Made by a program: the position numbers and the translations under genes. This document shows positions 7,390 through 15,377 of a stretch of DNA of 19,587 nucleotides, piece after piece. The stretch covers positions 1-19,587 of the forward strand of contig JBBRTW010000081.1 in NCBI GenBank assembly GCA_038244055.1, read 5' to 3'. The number at the start of each line of letters is the position of its first letter. Position 1 is the first letter of the stretch. Source of the DNA: DASPKW01 sp038244055. GTDB lineage: Bacteria > Planctomycetota > Phycisphaerae > Tepidisphaerales > Tepidisphaeraceae. Below the pieces are notes generated by a model. That model had not been told where the DNA came from and did not search any database. It saw only the letters and a program-made list of their open reading frames with translations.

Positions 7390-7485
7390 AAAAGTTGGGG
7401 TACGAAATCGCATGGTACTAGCCGGGGTTGGAGAGTCAACGGGAGCCAGTGGGTTTATCGACGAAGGAGTAGCAGAAGGATGAAA

Positions 7486-7635
7486 GCAGTAGGCAGTATG
7501 CAGTGGGCAGTGGGCAGAGGGTTGAAAGAAGAGGAAGGATGAAGGGGAGGAAGCCAGAACGGGACAGGCGTATCGTGAATAGACGTCTTTTTTCTGCCTA
7601 CTGCCCACTGCCCACTGCCCACTGCCTACTGCCTA
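7486..7635. repeat. paired inverted arrays of a 7-bp tandem repeat
   Basis: The left array at 7486-7517 reads GCAGTAG, GCAGTAT, GCAGTGG, GCAGTGG, GCAG. The right array at 7594-7635 has six units of CTGCCTA or CTGCCCA, the reverse complement of the left unit. The 76-bp spacer is A/G-rich and noncoding. The arrays could pair into a hairpin of about 30 bp. The last right-hand unit carries the stop codon (CTA, read TAG on the minus strand) of the FG-GAP gene. The structure occupies much of the gap between that gene and murC (7390-7632), where I see no gene. Confidence 0.85.
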
Positions 7636-8982
7636 CTTCTCCGGCTTGGGATTGAGAAGCGCGGAAACTGCGCCGGATTCGGAGAGGATCAGGAGGTCGT
7701 CATTGCCATCGCCATCGACATCCACAGCCGTCCAGGGTGTTTTGTCGCCGAGAAGGGGTTTGCCGGCCGGATCGACCAGGATTTTGCCGATATCGGCGTT
7801 GATGAAAAACGAGCCGTAGCCGCGATTGATCAGCAGGAGATCGCGCTGAGGCGTATGGATGAGCAAATCCATCCGGCCGTCGCCATTGACATCCAGGGGC
7901 GCGGCCGATGCCCCGGCCAGGGGTTTATCGCCCTTGAAATAGGTCGAGAGGCGCTCGCCGGTGAGGCGGAGGAAATCCAGGGGCGCAGGCGCGGTTTTCG
8001 GATCGGCGGAGGGGTCGATCGGGTAGAGGAAGACGTCCGTGTCGCGGACGACCAGTGCGGCGAGTTTGCCCTGATCGGCGAAGGAGCCGATGGCGGCGCA
8101 GGACGCGGGGGCATCATTGGCCCAGAGCTTGAGGGGGGTTGCCCCCGGCGTGGTCGGGATGGCCGGATCGCCGGCGGTGAGTGTGCCATCTTTTTTGAGC
8201 GACAGAAAGGTACGGGCGGCCGCGCCGGTGGTGCCGATGGGGAATTCGGCCGCAGCGACAGCGATCACATCGGTGAGAGCGGGAGGGGGCGTGGTGGCGG
8301 GATGGAAGCCATCGGGGGCGAGGCTGAATGACTTCGCTGCCGTCGCGGAGGCGGCGATGAGCGTGGATTGCTTGTCAGATCCGAGGCGGGCGGCGAAAAG
8401 GGTGTGTGCTCCCGGTGCATCGAGTTTACCGAGTTCTTTGATGCTCCCCTTGAAGCTGTTCGGCGAAACAGCATTGAGCATGTCGTACTTGCCGTCTTTC
8501 AGGCCGGTGACGAGCCTGTGCAATGCGGCGGTGGTGCCGGGGTAGCTCTGGCGGAGGTCCTTTTCAGCGCTGACGAGAAAAGTGCTCGGACCGGCTTTGG
8601 CGGGCGCGAGCCAGGTATCGGCCAGATGCAGTGCGGCATTTCTGTCGAGGTGTGCGACGAAAAGGACCAGCGGCTCGCCCACTTTGACGCGGGCCGCGAT
8701 CTCCGGCAGGTTCTGAAGCTTGAAACGGATTACATCGCCGACTGGAGTGCCCTTGAGCGTCTGGGCGGTGGCTTCGATATTGCCGGTGTCGGCGGTGAAT
8801 TTGGTGATCGTCCCCGTGATGACGGTTGGGCAGGAACTATAGAGCGAGTCCGGCGGCGTGGCGGCGTGAATCAGGCCGCGGGCAGGCGTGGTGGCCAGCA
8901 CCAGCGCGAGGGCGAGCAGCGGGGCGTAAATGCCGCCACGACGAATTGAAAGAAGCCGACCGACAAAAACGCGCAGATTCAT
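7633..8982 (-). CDS. secreted FG-GAP/VCBS-like repeat protein
   Basis: This is a 449-residue exported protein with a basic n-region (RLLSIRRGG) and a hydrophobic core near 18-32 typical of a signal peptide. The N-terminal part (about 50-130) holds VITGTITKFTADTG and GEPLVLFVAHLD, a beta-rich region I cannot name. The C-terminal part carries two calcium-binding loops of the FG-GAP/VCBS type, LDVNGDGRMDLL (about 363-374) and VDVDGDGNDDLL (about 420-431), separated by a blade-like segment. Such repeats form beta-propeller blades in surface or extracellular proteins. Two clear loops are visible, with weaker blades likely before them. The start is supported by GGAG about 6 nt upstream. The stop codon lies within the 7-bp repeat array, so the C-terminus (NPKPEK) may have been set by the repeat. 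Confidence 0.85.
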   Translation of the reverse strand: MNLRVFVGRLLSIRRGGIYAPLLALALVLATTPARGLIHAATPPDSLYSSCPTVITGTITKFTADTGNIEATAQTLKGTPVGDVIRFKLQNLPEIAARVKVGEPLVLFVAHLDRNAALHLADTWLAPAKAGPSTFLVSAEKDLRQSYPGTTAALHRLVTGLKDGKYDMLNAVSPNSFKGSIKELGKLDAPGAHTLFAARLGSDKQSTLIAASATAAKSFSLAPDGFHPATTPPPALTDVIAVAAAEFPIGTTGAAARTFLSLKKDGTLTAGDPAIPTTPGATPLKLWANDAPASCAAIGSFADQGKLAALVVRDTDVFLYPIDPSADPKTAPAPLDFLRLTGERLSTYFKGDKPLAGASAAPLDVNGDGRMDLLIHTPQRDLLLINRGYGSFFINADIGKILVDPAGKPLLGDKTPWTAVDVDGDGNDDLLILSESGAVSALLNPKPEK

Positions 8983-9078
8983 TGAAACTCCATCAGGGAC
9001 CTTCGGCCGGCGGGTACGGATCGCCAGCCGATCGATCAGGTTGTCGCCTGTGGAGTGTTAGTCGTCAACCGTCCGGTC

Positions 9079-9189
9079 CCCTCTCCTGTACTCGGGAGAG
9101 GGGTGGGGTGAGCGTCTGTGGTGGATTGCGGAAAAGCTCAGTTTTCGCGGCAAAAAGACCCTCACCCCCCCCCCGAATACAGGAGAGGG
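9079..9189. repeat. 111-bp palindromic MITE-like element, copy 2 (downstream of the DUF1501 gene)
   Basis: The left arm 9079-9102 is identical to the 24-bp arm of copy 1. The right arm 9166-9189 is degenerate and includes a run of ten C (9165-9174). The reverse complement of the interior (GAGGGTCTTT, CCGCGAAAAC, TTTCCGCAATCC) matches the interior of copy 1, so the two are related copies in opposite orientation. It begins 13 bp after the DUF1501 stop and lies in the 220-bp gap 8983-9202, which otherwise holds only the leader of the FG-GAP gene. No T-run follows, so terminator function is not evident. Confidence 0.85.
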
Positions 9190-9202
9190 AGTTAATACTC
9201 CT

Positions 9203-11020
9203 TTATTTCCGCGCGACCGGCCGGATGACGGGCCTGGGCGGCGCTGGAGGCGCGGGCTTGATGACCGGGCGCGGCGGGGCGGTCGGCTTGGAGGGCGAGG
9301 AGGGGGTGGACGTGACGATCGGGGTCGAACCGGTACTCCCACCGGCCGAGGTGATCAGGATCGGCGCGGCCTGTTGCGGCGCTGGCGAAGGCGCGGCGAC
9401 TGCCGCCATGAAGCCGAGATTCGGATTGGGGAATCGGCTCAGGTTCGGGAAGATCGTGTTGAGGTTGGCGCTGCCGACGCCCATCCAGCGGGCCAGCGTC
9501 GCGGAATATTCATCGACCGAGGTCTTGGGAATCCACCGGCCGATCTGCGTATCATCCGGACCATTGACCGCCAGGGTCGGGAAGGTGCCATAGACGCGCC
9601 CGCCCTGCACCTGATCGCCGACGACGAGCTGGTGATTGCCCCAGCCGTGATCCGAGCCCCAGGTGCCGTTGAATGGGAATGTTCGGCCAAAATCCGAGAT
9701 GGTGAAGAGCGTGACGGCGTCGCCCGCATTCAGCCGGACATTCGCATCCGTCGTCAGCGCTGGGTCCTTCAACTGATCGATCGCCCGCTGGAATGCATAG
9801 ACACCCTGCGAAATCTCCGAGAGAAGCTTCGCGTGGGGGCCGGTCAGGGGGTCGGTGGTGCCGGCGACCGTATCCAAAACGGTGACCAGGTTGGTGTGGA
9901 GATCGTAGCCGCCCACAGAGACAAAGAAGACCTGCCGCATGTGGCCCAGGATCTTCCGGCCGGCGATCAGGCGGGCGACCATTTTGAGCTGGCTCATCAG
10001 GGAAGAGCCGATGTTGGTGGCCGGGCTGCGCGGGTAAACGAACTGCCAACTGGTGTTCTTCCAGTAATTGGAGGCCGAGGAGATGGCGATGGCGGAGCTG
10101 ACGGCGGCGGCGTTGTCGTTGGCGCGCTTGGTCATGGTGGCGCTGCCGCGTTCGTAGACGTTGAACTGGGGGGCGGCAGCGCCGGCGGGCGTGAGGGGGA
10201 TGTCGTTGATGCCGCTGATGTAAGAGCCGCTGGTGTAGCCGGTGAGCACCTTATTGACGCCGGTCATATCGATGGAATTGATCGTGCCGGTGTCGAAGGC
10301 GACGGGGCTGCTGGTGTTGGTGTTGTATTCATTGACGACATCGCCGACTTCGAAGGTATTGATGCCGGCCAGGGAGACGGACATCGAGACCGAGCCGGCG
10401 GTGTTGTATGCGGAGTTGACCAGGTCGGCGATTCGGCCACCCCAGCCGGTGCGGGAATCCTGATCGGGAACGGAGGTCATCCATTGGAGGACCTGATCCT
10501 GGTGGGAAAAGAGCTGGGGCGGAATGGGAATGATGCGCGGGCTGGCCAGATACTGTGTGCGGGTGATGGGGTAGAGGAGGGTGCCGACATTGGCGACGAA
10601 GGCGCAGCGGCGTGCGCCGCCGACGCCGTTATAAAGATCGCGCAGCTCCTGGCATTGCGGGTGGAGGGCGTAGGTGTGGCCGTCGCTGACGGTGGAATTG
10701 AGCACCATGGTGGGCACGAGACTGGCTTGGGGGATGGCCAGGGTGCCGCGCGCGGCGGCGTAGGCGGTGTAGCCGGTGGAGGTGGTTTCAGAGGGGATGA
10801 GCCAGTTATTGGCGTCATTGCCGCCATTGAGGAAAAGGCAAACCAGCGCTTTATAGGTGCCGTCGGCGGGGGGTACATCGGCCAGCGCGGCGTTCATGAG
10901 GCGCAGGTCGCGGATAGCGCAATAGACCGCGGTCATGCCCACGCCCGCGCAGGCGGCGCGGCGGAAAAAGTCGCGGCGGGTGATTTCTTTCTGCTCGTCG
11001 GTCATCGGTCGTTTGCTCAT
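9203..11020 (-). CDS. DUF1501 protein with twin-arginine signal and proline-rich tail
   Basis: This is a 605-residue protein of the DUF1501 family, distantly related to the sulfatase/alkaline phosphatase superfamily; its biochemical role is unknown. ITRRDFFRRAACAGVGM (about 13-29) is a twin-arginine (Tat) signal, so it is exported folded. Typical family blocks are ALVCLFLNGGNDANNWLIP (58-76), ALHPQ, LFSHQDQVLQWM, FFVSVGGYDLHTN and SDFGRTFPFNGTWGSDHGWGNH, the last with the conserved Asp-His-Gly. The usual end (LNTIFPNLSRF) is followed by a tail of about 60 residues rich in Pro, Ser and Thr, with the near-duplicate PPRPVIKPA/PPRPVIRPV. GAGGAA lies 6 nt before the ATG. It follows the DUF1800 gene by 81 bp on the same strand. 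The two families are usually neighbours, suggesting an operon and a shared role. Confidence 0.93.
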   Translation of the reverse strand: MSKRPMTDEQKEITRRDFFRRAACAGVGMTAVYCAIRDLRLMNAALADVPPADGTYKALVCLFLNGGNDANNWLIPSETTSTGYTAYAAARGTLAIPQASLVPTMVLNSTVSDGHTYALHPQCQELRDLYNGVGGARRCAFVANVGTLLYPITRTQYLASPRIIPIPPQLFSHQDQVLQWMTSVPDQDSRTGWGGRIADLVNSAYNTAGSVSMSVSLAGINTFEVGDVVNEYNTNTSSPVAFDTGTINSIDMTGVNKVLTGYTSGSYISGINDIPLTPAGAAAPQFNVYERGSATMTKRANDNAAAVSSAIAISSASNYWKNTSWQFVYPRSPATNIGSSLMSQLKMVARLIAGRKILGHMRQVFFVSVGGYDLHTNLVTVLDTVAGTTDPLTGPHAKLLSEISQGVYAFQRAIDQLKDPALTTDANVRLNAGDAVTLFTISDFGRTFPFNGTWGSDHGWGNHQLVVGDQVQGGRVYGTFPTLAVNGPDDTQIGRWIPKTSVDEYSATLARWMGVGSANLNTIFPNLSRFPNPNLGFMAAVAAPSPAPQQAAPILITSAGGSTGSTPIVTSTPSSPSKPTAPPRPVIKPAPPAPPRPVIRPVARK

Positions 11021-11101
11021 CGTGGTTCCTCGATGATTCGGGGTGTCGTTCGTGGGTGAGTGTCGCGGAAGTGTCGGGGCCGGGCGGCTCAGGAGGTCGG
11101 G

Positions 11102-14100
11102 TTACTTCTGGGAATTGAATTGGGGCGATGCGGTGATCAGGTAGATGGCGATGCGGGCGCGCTGGGTGGGATCTGTGACGGGTTTGCTGATGAGGTAATT
11201 TTTGATCAGGTCGCGATGAGCCTGGGTGATCTGCCCGGCCAACAGCACGTTATTGAGATAGTCCAGCAGGCGGTCGCAGGCGGCCGAATGCGTGTCAGGA
11301 GAAACGCCCGTGAAGGCCAGTCCGGCCTCGTAGGAAAGATCGATGCGGACATCCGTTGTGCCCGTGCCGGTTTCGAAACCTTTGCCGGCGGTGCCGGAGA
11401 CCGCCACGCTGGCCGGGCCTTCGATGATGCCGGTGCGAAGCATCCTGGTCACATAAACGGCCGTGTTCTCCGTATTGATCTGCATTTCCGGGGCGTTGAC
11501 GGGGACCGTATAGGTCTCGTTGGCGTTGCCGGAGTTGGTCAGCGTCTCGATGATGTTGTAATCGGGGTTAAAGAAATTGAAGACGGTCAAAGCGTTGTAT
11601 GGTGTCTGGGCGAGGTAGGTGTCGCTGCTGGCGAGGCGCCAGTAGGCGGGCTTGGGACCGCCGCTGCCTGCCGGGACTTGCGGGCCATTTGAATAGGGAT
11701 GATGAGCGCGGATGGCCTGGCTGATGCGAAGCAACGGCTCCTTGACTTTGCCGAAGCCCTGGGTGGTCGCCAGCGCGGCGGTGCGCGCTTCGTAGTCGGT
11801 GAGGACCGCCTTGATCACCGCGCCCATGTTGCCGCGGGCCGTGGCCGTGCCGGAATTGTCATCATTGAAAATGCTGGCGACGCGATATATATAGCCCGGG
11901 CTGGGGTTGGAGGTCACCAGGCGCTGGATCATGCGGCGGGCGATAAATGGCCCGATGTTGGGGTGATTGTAGATGTTGTCCAGGGCCTCCTTCAGATCCA
12001 GATTGGCGTTGGCGGTGCTGGAGGATCGGGCAATCACTATGCCCCCGATGGGTATCGGCGATCCCAGTAACAGAGTCTTGGAGAGGAAATCGTGATTGCC
12101 GGCCGTGGGGACCATGGGCCGGATGTTTCGGGTGCCAATGCCACTGGTTCCGGTTTTGACCGTGCTCGTTGCCGTATCCCAATAGTCGAAGTAGTCGGTG
12201 GTGGAATTCGTGTTCCAACCGGTGAATATGCGGGCGAAATTCTCGATGGTGTTCTGGTCGTAGGTCGGGATGGGCAGCCCCGCGTTGTCGAGTTTGAGGG
12301 TGCCATCCGGCTGGAGGTTGTTCAAACCCACCGCAAAGAGCTGCAGGATTTCGCGGGCGTAGTTTTCGTTCGGCTTGGGGGAGTTGGCGGTGGCCTGCTT
12401 GACGTTCCCCTTCATACTGAGGAACTGGCCCATGATGGGATGGAGGGTCACATCTTCGATGATCTTGCGGAAGTTGACGAACGCATCATTGGCAAGCATG
12501 TCGTGGTAGGACGACAGCGCCAGGGGATCGCCATCGATATTGCCATCCGACCGGGAAACGACGAACAATTCGCTGTAGGCCAGGGCCACGCGCTGTCGAA
12601 GTTGATCGTTGCTTTGCAGCGCGAGGTTCCACCAGATTTCGTTCACGTTATTGCCGTCCAGCCCATAGACGTTCACGCCGTCCTTAATGCGGGCGGAGTG
12701 GATGGTGAGCATCGAAGTGGCCGGAAGGGCGATCTGCTCATCGATCCAGGCGCTGTAGCCTTTAGTCTTGAGGTAGGCGACATCGGTGTTGGCGGTGCCG
12801 TTGCCGTTGGTAGCGCCAAAGCTGGCCTGGGTCAGAAAGCGGACGGCGTTTCGGGTGGCCTGCGGCTCGGCCGTCAGTTCCATGTCGGCGGCCGCGATGG
12901 GCGGAGGGGCGGCCGGCGCGGTGAAGTTGATCGAGCCGGCGGCGAGATTGAAGTGCCCGCGAATTTCACCATTGGGATAGTTGACGGTGTGAACGTTGAG
13001 ATAAGTCCGGCCGGAGCGGATGGCGGTGACAATATCGGCGACCGAAATAGCACCCCCTCCAATCGGAACGAAGGTATAGATGAAGGAGCCATCCGCCTGC
13101 GGGGTTGCGGCATCGATGTCAAACAAAATACCGGCGTCCTGACCCGGGTCGGCCGGGCCGTGGATGTGCATGTTGGTCTTGGCGGAGGTCAAGCCCGAAT
13201 AGGAGATGCGCAGCACCGCCTGCGTTTCGGCTCCGTTGACCGTAAGAGTTGCCGACCCCGCGGCGGAAGTGACGATGGAGGACGTCTGCGGGGCCAGGTT
13301 GGCGAGATAGAGCTTCTGGGGGGTGCCGGCCGTCACCACGAACGTATCGACCGCGGTGGCCAGGCCATCGGAGACGGTCACGGTGATCGTCGAAACGCCC
13401 GTCTGCGCCGCGGCCGGGGTGATGGTGATCGTGCGGTTGGTTCCAGTGCCGCCGATGGTGATATTGGCGGTGGGAACGATCGTCTGGTCGGAGGAGGCGG
13501 CGGTGACCTGGAGGTTGGTCGCGGGCGATTCCGCATCACTGACCGTAAATGCGACCGGAGCGGTAGGTGTCCCGGCCGGGGTAATCTGATCGGGGATATT
13601 GGAGATGACAGGCGCGGTGTTGGGGGCGCTGCCCACACCTGCCGCCTTGCCATTTTGGGATTGGACGAAAGCAATATCCCCAGTGTTGATGTTGCCGCTC
13701 AAATTCAGATCGGCACGGAAATTGCCGTAGTCCAGCGGCTTGCCATTGAAGAACTTCACATAATTGATGTCGCCCGTGTTGACGTTGCCAGTCTCATTGC
13801 AGTCTCCCATCAACACGCGGAAGGAAACGTCCGCGGTCGCGAGAATGCCGCCGGGGGCGTTGGTGGTGTCCTGCACGTTGGTCAGACGAAGGGTGATGAT
13901 CGTGGGATTGCCCACGCCCGTGAGGGTTACGGCCATCTCGTTGTTGGCGAACGTGGTCGTGCCCATCGTCGCGGTGCCAGCGAAAACGGCCGCGGTTCCA
14001 CTGTTGACGGTCCGGTCGAAAGAAATGACCAGGGTCATGCCGGTGGTGACATTGCGGCATTCCACTCCATAGGGACTGGTCTGTGGAAGGGGCAGATCGA

Positions 14101-14233
14101 AAACCGTCCCGGCATGGCTCATTCGGGAGGCGACCCCATTGATAACAGGCTGGCCCAAGGCAATCGAGCCGAGGCACGACAGGACAAACAGAGCGGCCAA
14201 TGACCGCACGCGCGCAAACGTCCGTTGGGACAT
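11102..14233 (-). CDS. large secreted DUF1800 protein with dockerin-like, Ig-like and CHRD modules
   Basis: This 1043-residue protein starts with a Sec signal peptide (about 1-27, ending SIALGQ). Residues 28-140 form a beta module (SRMSHAGTVFDLPLP, GVECRN) that I recall from secreted proteins of this kind of bacterium. A pair of dockerin type I-like calcium loops follows: GDCNETGNVNTGDI (about 143-156) and ADLNLSGNINTGDI (about 174-187). Residues 205-302 are an Ig-like domain (NTAPVISNIPDQ, STITVTVSDG). Residues 304-430 are a CHRD domain (AVLRISYSGLTSAKTNMHIH, YPNGEIRGHFN). Residues 455-1043 are DUF1800 (AVRFLTQASFGAT, NENYAREILQLFAVGL, NHDFLSKTLL, FIARRMIQRLV, VFNFFNPDY). The function of DUF1800 is unknown. 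The second ATG is chosen because GGGAG sits 6 nt before it but directly abuts the ATG at 14239. No terminator lies before the DUF1501 gene. Confidence 0.93.
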   Translation of the reverse strand: MSQRTFARVRSLAALFVLSCLGSIALGQPVINGVASRMSHAGTVFDLPLPQTSPYGVECRNVTTGMTLVISFDRTVNSGTAAVFAGTATMGTTTFANNEMAVTLTGVGNPTIITLRLTNVQDTTNAPGGILATADVSFRVLMGDCNETGNVNTGDINYVKFFNGKPLDYGNFRADLNLSGNINTGDIAFVQSQNGKAAGVGSAPNTAPVISNIPDQITPAGTPTAPVAFTVSDAESPATNLQVTAASSDQTIVPTANITIGGTGTNRTITITPAAAQTGVSTITVTVSDGLATAVDTFVVTAGTPQKLYLANLAPQTSSIVTSAAGSATLTVNGAETQAVLRISYSGLTSAKTNMHIHGPADPGQDAGILFDIDAATPQADGSFIYTFVPIGGGAISVADIVTAIRSGRTYLNVHTVNYPNGEIRGHFNLAAGSINFTAPAAPPPIAAADMELTAEPQATRNAVRFLTQASFGATNGNGTANTDVAYLKTKGYSAWIDEQIALPATSMLTIHSARIKDGVNVYGLDGNNVNEIWWNLALQSNDQLRQRVALAYSELFVVSRSDGNIDGDPLALSSYHDMLANDAFVNFRKIIEDVTLHPIMGQFLSMKGNVKQATANSPKPNENYAREILQLFAVGLNNLQPDGTLKLDNAGLPIPTYDQNTIENFARIFTGWNTNSTTDYFDYWDTATSTVKTGTSGIGTRNIRPMVPTAGNHDFLSKTLLLGSPIPIGGIVIARSSSTANANLDLKEALDNIYNHPNIGPFIARRMIQRLVTSNPSPGYIYRVASIFNDDNSGTATARGNMGAVIKAVLTDYEARTAALATTQGFGKVKEPLLRISQAIRAHHPYSNGPQVPAGSGGPKPAYWRLASSDTYLAQTPYNALTVFNFFNPDYNIIETLTNSGNANETYTVPVNAPEMQINTENTAVYVTRMLRTGIIEGPASVAVSGTAGKGFETGTGTTDVRIDLSYEAGLAFTGVSPDTHSAACDRLLDYLNNVLLAGQITQAHRDLIKNYLISKPVTDPTQRARIAIYLITASPQFNSQK

Positions 14234-14239
14234 GTGCAT

Positions 14240-14576
14240 CTCCCGGGTGTGATAACGAGATGTAGAAATACTCTGAACGGGAATTCAATCGACCGAACAG
14301 GATCGGAAAAGGGCCGCCCGTGTTGGGGTCGGCAATTGACGTACACGACGGACAGAGACAAGCTGCCACGATTCGTCGCTCGGCGGGTAACTGTACGCAT
14401 TGTCCAGTTTGCCCAAACCTACCCTACCCACCCGGTAGAATTGTTGTCAACACTTTTCGAGCAGAACTGTAACGCACTGCGTTTTTTATTGGTGTTGGCG
14501 CGCAGTTTCTCATTGAATTCTCACAGTATTCTGCGATGCTTGGATTGGGGTTGGATGGCTGTTTGGAGGTGGAGCG
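14240..14576. other. divergent intergenic region between the DUF1800 and PEP-CTERM genes
   Basis: These 337 bp separate leftward from rightward transcription and should hold both promoters. The region is more AT-rich than its surroundings near 14,430-14,540. I see no convincing gene in it; the frames covering it are short and lack family features. It contains an 11-bp perfect palindrome TGTTGTCAACA at 14442-14452, which could be an operator half-site pair. Confidence 0.6.
14444..14473 (+). promoter_or_regulatory. possible sigma70-type promoter for the PEP-CTERM gene
   Basis: TTGTCA (14444-14449) matches the -35 consensus at five of six positions. After an 18-bp spacer, TGTAAC (14468-14473) matches the -10 at four of six. 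The -35 box overlaps the palindrome at 14442-14452. The distance to the start codon is about 100 bp. This is a weak call because planctomycete promoters are poorly defined. Confidence 0.25.
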
Positions 14577-15242
14577 ATGCGGAAGTTCTGGAGATGGGCA
14601 TTTCTGATATGCGTTTTTTGCACCTTGGCCGGATGGGGTGACCGTTCCGCGCGCGCTGATGTGACAATGGCGTTCGACGATAGCTCGGGCGATCCGCTGG
14701 CAGGCACGTTCGCGCCCAACACCAATATCACTCTCCTCGTCAAGCTGACCAGTACGCTTGAATCCGTGAGCGGTGTGAACTACCGGTTGCAAGTGGTTGA
14801 GGCGGCCGTCTCGGGAAAATTCAAACTGACAACGCGCAGTCTTACCAATGCTATTTTTGGCTTCAATTCGGCCAATACGGATGCGGCGGTGGTCGCCGGC
14901 AGTGCAGGGCTGCTCGATCCCATCACCGACCTGAATCTGGGCGCGGTCGTTTCGGACTCGGGTATAAACATCGGCCAAGCCGGAGGTCCGGTGGCCGCGG
15001 GTGTCGGCTACCTGGTTGCCACACTGACCATTAACATTCCCACTGGCACGGGCCCCGGCGTCTATCACATCCAGACTGTCAGCGATGCGACGGATGTTGG
15101 CTACGATCAGGGATTTTTCCCGTTTAAGGAAGTGCCCTTCGATCAACAGGCGACTTACACGGTTACTGTGACTCCCGAACCCGCGTCCGCCATCCTCTTT
15201 TTCGGGCTTGCTGCGATGACCCTGCGGCGCAGGGCGCGCTGA
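14577..15242 (+). CDS. PEP-CTERM sorting-domain protein with a cohesin-like beta domain
   Basis: This is a 221-residue exported protein. The signal peptide covers residues 1-28 (RKFWRWAFLICVFC core, cleavage near ARA-D). The C-terminus VTPEPASAILFFGLAAMTLRRRAR has every PEP-CTERM part: the PEP motif, a hydrophobic helix and an Arg-rich end. An exosortase should process it and leave it at the cell surface or in the extracellular matrix; no exosortase gene is in the window. The body (about 28-190) is beta-rich, with the pattern APNTNITLLVKLTS, VSGVNYRLQV, YLVATLTINIP and GPGVYHIQTV, which resembles cohesin-fold domains; this is inference only. GGAGGTGGAG lies just before the ATG. It is divergent from the dockerin-bearing DUF1800 gene and is followed 21 bp later by a strong terminator. 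Confidence 0.9.
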   Translation: MRKFWRWAFLICVFCTLAGWGDRSARADVTMAFDDSSGDPLAGTFAPNTNITLLVKLTSTLESVSGVNYRLQVVEAAVSGKFKLTTRSLTNAIFGFNSANTDAAVVAGSAGLLDPITDLNLGAVVSDSGINIGQAGGPVAAGVGYLVATLTINIPTGTGPGVYHIQTVSDATDVGYDQGFFPFKEVPFDQQATYTVTVTPEPASAILFFGLAAMTLRRRAR

Positions 15243-15263
15243 ACGACAATCTCACCGAATTTC

Positions 15264-15297
15264 GGGGCCGGCTTTGGACGGGGCCGGCCCCTTTTTT
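15264..15297 (+). terminator. rho-independent terminator of the PEP-CTERM gene
   Basis: GGGGCCGGC (15264-15272) pairs perfectly with GCCGGCCCC (15283-15291) across a 10-nt loop and is followed by six T. It starts 21 bp after the PEP-CTERM stop codon and implies that the downstream secretin gene has its own promoter within 15298-15377. Confidence 0.92.
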
Positions 15298-15377
15298 ATT
15301 GCCGAATCTCTTTTCGACCGGGCACTTAACCCTGTCTCGGAAGATTCGCCATAGGTGATTTGTATTGGCGGTCGATT

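Noticed and set aside
7390..7608. Longer MurC starting at 7608
   Set aside because: The extra 73 residues run through the tandem repeat and A/G-rich spacer and do not resemble MurC.
7486..7635. Possible CRISPR-like array
   Set aside because: Repeats are 7 bp with no spacers and no cas genes nearby; this is a short tandem repeat.
9374..11059. 561-codon plus-strand open frame opposite the DUF1501 gene
   Set aside because: Same antisense pattern; low-complexity Gly/Ala/Asp composition, no motif, and the minus-strand gene has clear family blocks and a ribosome-binding site.
12092..14203. 703-codon plus-strand open frame opposite the DUF1800 gene
   Set aside because: It is rich in Gly, Asp and Arg with no recognisable domain, lies wholly antisense to a well-supported gene, and is expected from high-GC codon bias.
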